Part shown: positions 58,065 through 64,000 of the stretch, one piece after another
Position numbering within the stretch: position 1 is the stretch's first letter
Layout of the letters: each line of letters begins with the position of its first letter
Assembly (NCBI GenBank): GCA_020975725.1
Contig: QXJR01000003.1
Span: forward strand, 992,001 to 1,056,000
Source: Picocystis sp. L7
Lineage: Eukaryota; Chlorophyta; Picocystophyceae; Picocystales; Picocystaceae
Reading direction: 5' to 3'
Length of the DNA: 64,000 bases
Translations under genes and position numbers: made by a program
Notes under the pieces: generated by a model
Told to the model about the DNA's origin: nothing
The model's input: only the letters and a program-made list of their open reading frames with translations
Database searches by the model: none

Positions 58065-59634
58065 GGCCTGGCCACACGTGTGGACACCAATGGTCGATGG
58101 TTCCCCTCTCCAACCTTGGACAAGACCAGCAACCTCACCACACGAAGGTCGAAGACAACCATGGGGCACGAGAGAAGGTGGATGGAAGGAGAGAAATGGA
58201 CCCATGAGACCCCAAAAGGGGGTGCTTCCTATCGGTGGGAGCGAATCGCACGCGACGAAGAGCTCCGGAATGTGAAGGATCGTAAGCATCCTCGTTGCCA
58301 ACAAGCCTTCCTACATAGACTCGATCGCACCTTCCTTCTTCTCTGTGCTTGCACACAAGTTTGAGCCCATGCAATGAAGGTAGAAAGGAGCTCCTCCTTC
58401 AAGATGAATCCGGTCAATGTAAGCGCTTTGAGCACACCCATTGCCTTCCCCATCCATCTTCCATTCTAGATATGTACAGCACGTTGGATCCCACGTGCAT
58501 TGATTCGTCAAGTGCCTTGTTTTGGTTTTGGTAGTAAACTAGGACAATCATCCTCCATGAACAACTTTAGTTTTGCCTCTTATCAATGATGGAAGCGTTC
58601 AAACGCATTGGAGAAAATCATATGAATCATCAAAGCAAAAACTTTCGTACTATTGGATAAACATATCGATTCAACCGCTCCCCACAGAGGTGCGAAGCGG
58701 AGGTGATGCCATTGAGGTCTCGAGGCCAACACGAATGCTTTTGCGTCCCATCAACTCGCTGTCAATGCACAATGTCCTCGTTGTTTGTAAGCGCGCTAGA
58801 TTGTAGATGTACACATCGATAGCTTGATACGCGCGAGCTCTCGCACCAATCAATTGCGTGTTTGATATCATTGCGTCTCTCCTTGAGCCTTTTTGAACAA
58901 GCGTGAGTTTGATAACTTTCACACGAAGTATTACGAGCAAAAATAACAACCGTTATGGGTCCCCCCTGTTTGGAGGCTCGAAGCATGCATATGTGTGCCC
59001 GTCCCAACTATGAAAGGAAGGGCTGATATTTCAACTGCGACTCGAATGTGAAAGTATCGTGCGCATCCATTCTACAAGTCGACGGTTTTGCGTTCAAAGA
59101 ATGAAGGGTCCCCAAACACTCAGCCAAACGACATACGTTTAGAAAGGCACAGCGACGGGCATACCCCTTCCACATGTTGTAGATTGGGATGATGTGTGAC
59201 GTTCAAGACGTCACCCGGAAATTGTTACATGCCTCGAAGCAATCCCAGTATGTTCTTTGTGCAAGAGCTAGTGTGCGATTGTGTCTTTGACTTGTCAATG
59301 AATAATCCGATGTGATTCTCGCTTGTGGGCACTCAACGTTGAGTATCCATGTAGTAACACGTGGTCTTCAACGGGCAGATTCTCCTTTGTCTCCAAGATG
59401 GGGGCTGGCCCATTACCACAGTTACCACACATCCACAAAGCATCTCGGGCAACTCATCACATCCCATTTCGAGGTGATATACTCGGTCAAATGAAAAGTG
59501 AAACTCCTCGCTTTTTTTCAGCCCCCTACAATGTACAAGCTCTCGACCTACAAGGCTATATAGCGTGTAAAGCAACCATGAGCGTCCCTACGCTACTCTG
59601 CACACAAACATCCCAACGCGGGCACAAATCCATG

Positions 59635-59650
59635 GGGTTGCCGGCAACCC
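59635..59650. repeat. Perfect 16-bp palindrome beside the Fanzor-like relic
   Basis: GGGTTGCCGGCAACCC is its own reverse complement. It lies 27 nt beyond the stop of the minus-strand relic, on its 3' side, where IS200/IS605-type elements carry a hairpin end and where guide RNA of TnpB-like nucleases is encoded. The structural role is inference. Confidence 0.7.
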
Positions 59651-59677
59651 ACTGGCGACCCGCATTCTCTTCTCTCT

Positions 59678-60181
59678 TCAACATCGAATGACGTTGCCGA
59701 CAACCTTATGCGGCCGCACTGCAAAGGCGGCGCGGCACAACTCTGTTGGCCGGACCAACAAAGCCAGGCACCTCCGAATGTTTAGAGCAGCATTCAGGTT
59801 ACGGTTGGCGAACTTGCCGTTGGTGGAACCACACCACATCAAGCCCCTAGCCGTTGCGTGCTCGCGCTTGCTCCAAACTTGCTTCATCACCGAGCCGTCC
59901 CTTGCATGCACCATGGCCGTCTTGAACTTGTTCACGAGGAGGGTCTTGAAGCGCAGGACGGACTCCTTGAATGCTTGTGATGCCGGCATTGCCAACTTTT
60001 CGCGGCAACCCGGAGCGAGCCTGGCCGCGCCGTAGGCAACCACCATGGGCTTGATGGGAAAGAAGGCTCCACGCCCAGGGTTCCCATCCCCAACTGTCCC
60101 TTGAGCATCCAACCGAAATGGTTGGATCCATTGGGAACACCTTTGGTTGTTCGGTCGTAAACGAAGTGTTTCCAAATTCAC
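59678..60181 (-). mobile_element. Truncated Fanzor/TnpB-like nuclease relic
   Basis: An open minus frame of 167 codons matching the C-terminal half of a eukaryotic TnpB homologue (Fanzor). Readable blocks are YGAARLAPGCREKLAMPAS, QAFKESVLRFKT, KFKTAMVHARDGS, a zinc-finger-like GLMWCGSTNGKF and the RuvC-III tail ANRNLNAALNIRRC, followed by RPTELCR. The N-terminal half and the first RuvC motif are missing. The expected catalytic aspartate before NAAxNI is an asparagine, so the copy should be inactive. It is much better preserved than the relic at 17750-18350, hence younger. Confidence 0.62.
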
Positions 60182-60260
60182 ATCCCGGACGTGTTAACTT
60201 TTTCCATCTTCACCTTGGGAGGAGGATGTCCAGTTCTGCCACCTGAGACACACGAAAGCG

Positions 60261-60584
60261 ATGGGGATCGGCGGTGGCCACGTGCGCGTTGCACTGGGGT
60301 TTGGAGGCGGGTTGGAGCTTGTGGTGAAAGGGAGGCAGCAGCACGTGGAAGCGAACGTACCACTCGAGGACCAGGGAAAAGCAGACGTGTCGATGAGGGC
60401 GGTGGTTGCGTATGTTCGCGACCAACTGGTCGAAAAGCCCGAAATGTTCGCTAAAGACGAAGGGGTCCGCCCAGGCGTGCTTGTGCTTCTCAACGACTGT
60501 GATTGGGAACTCGACGGTACTCTGGACGCGCGGGTTAGTGATGGAGACAGCGTTATGTTCATCTCCACGCTCCACGGAGGATAG
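60261..60584 (+). CDS. URM1: Ubiquitin-related modifier 1
   Basis: URM1 is both a sulfur carrier for 2-thiolation of wobble uridine in cytosolic tRNAs and a protein modifier. The 107-residue protein has the beta-grasp fold and family blocks VRVALGFGGGLELV, VVAYVRDQLVEKPEMF, RPGVLVLLNDCDWEL and the closing GDSVMFISTLHGG. The C-terminal diglycine that is thiocarboxylated is intact. ATG 60261 fits the usual length (about 100). It converges on PEX10. Confidence 0.96.
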   Translation: MGIGGGHVRVALGFGGGLELVVKGRQQHVEANVPLEDQGKADVSMRAVVAYVRDQLVEKPEMFAKDEGVRPGVLVLLNDCDWELDGTLDARVSDGDSVMFISTLHGG

Positions 60585-60836
60585 CGGAACAGACGGAGAT
60601 GCAGGTACCAGTCGAGAATCTCGGACCTGCCCTTTTATTGATGATCCGAATAAACCCGTCCGCTTGTGAAGCAAGAGCCATGCGCATCCGAGCCGGATGC
60701 GCGTGCCATGCTGGCGACGCGAGCCATGCTTCTATGATTTGGGCCGATCGAATTCCCAACCCTTGTAATTCAACGAAAGGTCTGGCGAAGATCAGGCTCA
60801 AACATCAACCTTTCCCAAAGACAGCTCAGCTCCACA

Positions 60837-61700
60837 TCAATAATCGGAGTGACAAACCCGCACTAGCTCTGCTGGATGCATCGATGCGCGGCAAATTGGG
60901 CACTCTGGCTTTTGCTTGCACCAGCTGGCAACGCAGTCCCAACAGAACACGTGGCCACAAGGGGTGGATGTTGGTGCTTCCCGTCGACCCAGACATAAAG
61001 CACATCGTTGGCTCGTGGTAGGCCAATCTTGCGTCTCCAATTCTGCGACCTTTTCTTCTTCTACCTCTTTTCCCATGTGTGTCAAAAGTTTTACAAGGCC
61101 TGGTGGCTCTCCTTCCTGCTCTGACGTGCCTTGTCGTTGTTGCCACGCTCGCCACCAGGCCCAGGGCCACTGGAGGAGCTGCACGGACAGGAGCAGGCCG
61201 AGCGGCGTGTACGAAGGACGCTCTTCCAGCATTCTCCCGGTGAAGGCTAGTCTAGTGCGTGTGAGACGCATGGAAACGTCGTGGTAGGTACCGTTGAGGT
61301 AGAAGAGTGCACAATGGAGCTTCAAGGCTGCCTCGCACAGCGAGGACCATCTTCCCTTCGAAGCGATCTCTTCTGCGAATGGCGTGGCTGCTCGCAGCAG
61401 CACCAGCGATCCCCTTTGCCAACCGGTGGTGTTTCCACCGTCTTCTCTCGCGTGCACGAGGTCGCAGAACTCCTCTCCCAGCGTGGATGCGCCTCTCAGG
61501 GTGGTGAGCACGGCGTAGAGCAGTCGCACCGTGGCTTGGGTGGCTTTCTGATGCTTGAGCGCGTTCCTCGCACCCACCACCCGCCTCGCGATTTCCTGCA
61601 CCTCCATGTGCACCTCTTCGATCACGTGGTGGTCCTTCTGCGCCGCCCTGGCCATGTCCGGCTGTGCAGCGAGGGGAAACGCCGCGCCTTCCATCGCCAT
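60837..61700 (-). CDS. PEX10: Peroxisome biogenesis RING E3 ligase PEX10
   Basis: PEX10 is one of three RING peroxins forming the peroxisomal retro-translocation channel that ubiquitinates PEX5. The 287-residue protein has an N-terminal helical membrane domain (LKHQKATQATVRLLYAVLTTLRG, TPFAEEIASKGRW, LHCALFYLNGTYHDVSMRL). The C-terminal C3HC4 RING reads CALCLGRREAPTSTPCGHVFCWDC and then PECPICRA, with all metal ligands present. ATG 61700 (MAMEG) is chosen; an in-frame ATG at 61763 would add 21 residues. The frame continues far upstream only as antisense of GDT1. The PEX10 and GDT1 genes are divergent, 220 bp apart. Confidence 0.92.
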   Translation of the reverse strand: MAMEGAAFPLAAQPDMARAAQKDHHVIEEVHMEVQEIARRVVGARNALKHQKATQATVRLLYAVLTTLRGASTLGEEFCDLVHAREDGGNTTGWQRGSLVLLRAATPFAEEIASKGRWSSLCEAALKLHCALFYLNGTYHDVSMRLTRTRLAFTGRMLEERPSYTPLGLLLSVQLLQWPWAWWRAWQQRQGTSEQEGEPPGLVKLLTHMGKEVEEEKVAELETQDWPTTSQRCALCLGRREAPTSTPCGHVFCWDCVASWCKQKPECPICRASMHPAELVRVCHSDY

Positions 61701-61720
61701 CGCCGGTGCGCCTCGGCCAC

Positions 61721-61746
61721 CTTCGAGGTTAACCTTCGAGGTTAAC
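61721..61746. repeat. 13-bp tandem duplication upstream of PEX10
   Basis: CTTCGAGGTTAAC occurs twice in direct tandem, each with a TTAA-type core. It lies just upstream of the preferred PEX10 ATG. Confidence 0.9.
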
Positions 61747-61920
61747 GTCCTGGAGGGCGCCATCCCCGCGTGCCACGGTCCCCCCGACGGACGGATGAAA
61801 AGGACCGTCGGGAATTCCCCATTTCTCGGAGAGAGAGGAAGGGATGGGGACCGTAAAGACCGTTCATGGACCGTGAAGGGGAGGCCAAGGGAGGGGGATC
61901 CACAGACGGTGTGGCGCGCG

Positions 61921-62949
61921 ATGGAGGTCGCACGTGCGCTTCGAATGGCGGCGATAGGAGCGAGTCTGGTGGGCGTGGCCTCCGCTGCGAGGCTGGTGGA
62001 GAAAGCCAACGTGGCCAAGGTGGCGTGGAAGGCCTCGGAAGAGGTGCGTGGTGGACAGGAGGGAAGGGAAGAAGACACACGCGGTGGATTCGACAAGTCC
62101 AGGAGGTCGAGGCTGACGAGTGTGGGATGCGATGAAGGCGGCCAAGAACGCTTTCGGAGGGGGTGCAGGAGATGGATTCGAAGCATGGGGAGATCAGGAT
62201 GGATTCGGCAAGGCGATGGTGCACAGCCTGGCCATGGTGCGTGCCGAGACGAACGTGGACACAACGACGAGGACGTCGAGGTTGACGATGGTCGCGAGGA
62301 ATAGAGCTGACATGTAGTGACTGGGTCGGGAAACGGTGTGAAGATACTCGTGTCTGAAATGGGAGACGAAACTTTCATCATTGCTGCGTTAATGGCCATG
62401 CGACATCCTAGAGGCATCGTCCTCTCGGGAGCTCTCGGCGCGTTGGTGGTCATGACCATCCTGTCCACGGCGTTGGGATTCGTGGTCCCGAATCTGATAT
62501 CGAAACAGGCCACGCACCATGCGGCTACCGGGTTGTACACCGTGTTCGGGCTGCGCCTGCTGTACATAGCTGCCAGAGCAGAAGGAAAGGAAGCCATCAA
62601 GGAAGAGGTGGACGAAGTGGAAGAGAAGTTGGACACACAGCCTTCACACAAAACGAGGATTAGGCACATACTCTCCCGCATCTGCACGCCAATCTTCTTG
62701 GAAGCTTTTATTCTTACGTTCTTGGCAGAATGGGGCGATAGAAGCCAAATTGCTACCATTACCCTGGCAGCACACCAGAATCCATTCGGAGTCACACTGG
62801 GAGCAATTATGGGTCATACAGTTTGCACAGGATTGGCGGTGGCAGGAGGAAAGCTATTGGCCCTACGTATCAGCCAGAGAACTGTGGCTTTGGTGGGGGG
62901 TATGCTGTTCCTCCTGTTTGCCTTCCACAACTATTTTTCCAGCGCCTAG
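61921..62949 (+). CDS. GDT1/TMEM165 family Mn2+/Ca2+ transporter (3 exons)
   Basis: GDT1/TMEM165 proteins exchange Mn2+ or Ca2+ for protons, in the Golgi or in plastids. Inferred exons are 61921-62043, 62138-62236 and 62344-62949, joined in phase 0 to give 275 residues. Introns of 94 and 107 nt both have GTGCGT donors, AAG acceptors and CTGAC (62113-62117, 62307-62311). Joining exons 2 and 3 makes KAMVHSLAM plus ILVSEMGDETFIIAA, exactly the family motif. The second signature is TFLAEWGDRSQIATI. There is an N-terminal signal-like helix (ALRMAAIGASLVGVASA), six membrane helices, and no plastid transit peptide. A Golgi-type member is most likely. Confidence 0.88.
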
Positions 62950-63163
62950 GTTTAGCATGCGTGTTGACAGAACCCTTAATTTATCGTTACCTCTGCACAA
63001 GTTTGTGCAAGCATCCGACCCAATCTCAGGGCGTTGTACAGCGATAAAGCAACTGAGTTTCAGCGGACAAACGACAATCCTCATGACTACAGTGCAAAGC
63101 AATGCTTGTTCTTGTCGCAATGTCATCCTAGGGGTGAGGGCTTTCAATACGTGTAGCGCAAAG

Positions 63164-64000
63164 CTAGCTACTGTTAAATTTGGTAGGTTCGGCCACGCTT
63201 CGTTCCCGTGCTGGACGCGCAGCTCTGTCCTTCTGTGCACAGTGTAGCGCATCACCTGGTTCACGTTGGGCAAGTGGAGCCACTGGAGAGGAGTTTGGCG
63301 CCTCTGTGTAGGTGTGCTTTGTATTGTTCTCGGTTGCAAGCCTCTTCAATGCATTGCCGTACGACGATCCCACCACCGAGTTGTTAATGCATCCATTGAT
63401 GAAATTCAGATCCTTGGATGGACTCTGATATGCATGAGTGGTTTCACCAAAAAACGCAAAGAGTGACTTTTTCTTCTCGGACGATTCTGCCATCAGCCTT
63501 TCTTGCTTTTGTCTAGGAATGGGAGACACGTGGATCTGCGCCCGTATCCCTGATCTGCCCGGAGTGTAAACAAGTGGTGACTTCGGAGTTCCTGCTCGTG
63601 GAGCTCCCCTTGGTGGTGAGCTAGGAATGTCTGATCCCCGCTCCACCCTTGGAACACTCTGCTGAATCTGTGAGAAACTCTCCCCGGATGGTTCTTCGCT
63701 TGCTAGTTGCAGAAGCACATTCTTCATGACAGGGACATATGCACTGTTGTAGAAATCAATAATGTCCCCCTTCTTTATGACATCTAGACTTGGGTACGCC
63801 AACTGAATGGGGACATTGCGATACACCTCAGGGCGAGATTGATGCTGTCTTCGATAGTGGATCAGTATCTCTTTGAACTGGATGCTGTGCCTACGTGCTT
63901 TGCATGCCCCGTATAGACTACAAAGCATGATCTGGTCAATGTGCCTGCCATATAAAAGGCCCGATTGCTTCAAGAACACACTCTCAACAATGCTGCGTGC
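63164..64000 (-). CDS. RBR: Retinoblastoma-related protein, C-terminal part (runs off the window)
   Basis: The 3' end of a retinoblastoma-family gene (RBR/MAT3), the cell-cycle repressor that binds E2F. The frame is open through the right edge and its 5' part is outside. Visible sequence starts in the pocket-B cyclin fold (LYGRHIDQIMLCSLYGACK, QFKEILIHYRRQ). It continues with DVIKKGDIIDFYNSAYVP and then the disordered C-terminal region, which has Ser/Thr-Pro CDK-type sites (SSPPRG, GTPKSP, HVSPIPRQK). The tail ends at a stop at 63164. About 275 residues are present. Confidence 0.88.
   Translation of the reverse strand, partial: ARSIVESVFLKQSGLLYGRHIDQIMLCSLYGACKARRHSIQFKEILIHYRRQHQSRPEVYRNVPIQLAYPSLDVIKKGDIIDFYNSAYVPVMKNVLLQLASEEPSGESFSQIQQSVPRVERGSDIPSSPPRGAPRAGTPKSPLVYTPGRSGIRAQIHVSPIPRQKQERLMAESSEKKKSLFAFFGETTHAYQSPSKDLNFINGCINNSVVGSSYGNALKRLATENNTKHTYTEAPNSSPVAPLAQREPGDALHCAQKDRAARPARERSVAEPTKFNSS

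Larger units (their letters stand above)
58065..60260. other. Low-GC interval with a second Fanzor-like relic
   Basis: About 2.2 kb. The left part (58300-59600) has only short frames and no recognisable gene. The right part contains the Fanzor/TnpB-like relic and its flanking palindrome. The relic ends close to the URM1 promoter. Confidence 0.5.

Noticed and set aside
61701-62795. N-terminal extension of the PEX10 frame to 652 codons
   Set aside because: It is antisense to the GDT1 exons; PEX10 length and an ATG at 61700 fit the family.
1-64000. CRISPR arrays or prokaryotic operons
   Set aside because: No spaced direct repeats; the genes are eukaryotic nuclear with introns.

Overview
The window is nuclear DNA of a small-genome green plant lineage, most likely a unicellular green alga (chlorophyte or prasinophyte). 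The protein set points there: plant-type DGAT2, a MYB98-like R2R3-MYB, the plastid proteins CAS, CSK, HCF136, OEP24, fibrillin and a bestrophin-like channel, plastid-type pyruvate kinase, and a DUF3755 protein. Several genes carry the chlorophyte polyadenylation word TGTAA shortly after the stop. A selenocysteine-synthesis enzyme (SepSecS) is also present. Genes are short, GC-rich and mostly uninterrupted. Six introns could be placed by protein homology. Five are 77-107 nt and one is 220 nt; all are GT-AG and all carry CTGAC 20-40 nt before the acceptor.

Layout. 0-11 kb: DGAT2, a prolyl-hydroxylase-like oxygenase, a small membrane protein, a DUF676 esterase, a TMEM45 protein, a thylakoid-lumen protein, fibrillin and ARP5 (INO80 complex). 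11-19 kb: mostly low-GC, gene-poor DNA around the CAS gene, with a decayed Fanzor/TnpB-like relic near 18 kb. 19-31 kb: membrane J-protein, CSK, a four-helix membrane protein, DEG9 protease, OEP24 and MYB. 31-46 kb: ceramide kinase with COA5/PET191 directly upstream, a pyrimidine-rich repeat, ABC-F ATPase, a cysteine-rich plastid protein, BAP31, NIP7, an M16 protease, a bestrophin-like channel and ATG18/WIPI. 46-58 kb: coiled-coil SAP-like protein, HCF136, SepSecS, GLE1 with a TFIIIC-like small protein directly upstream, DUF3755, pyruvate kinase and EDEM. 58-64 kb: low-GC DNA with a second Fanzor-like relic, then URM1, PEX10, GDT1/TMEM165 and the 3' part of a retinoblastoma-related gene that runs off the right edge.

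There is no single pathway cluster; this is an ordinary eukaryotic mixture in which neighbours are mostly unrelated. The unusual features are structural. Two same-strand gene pairs are only 9 and 10 nt apart (bicistron-like). Two conserved genes are put out of frame by one extra base in an A8/T8 run. A uniform CTGAC branch-site word is present. Two relics of one Fanzor-like family lie in low-GC islands, one of them next to a perfect 16-bp palindrome. GATC is very dense in one divergent promoter region.

No rRNA, convincing tRNA, CRISPR array or intact mobile element was seen.
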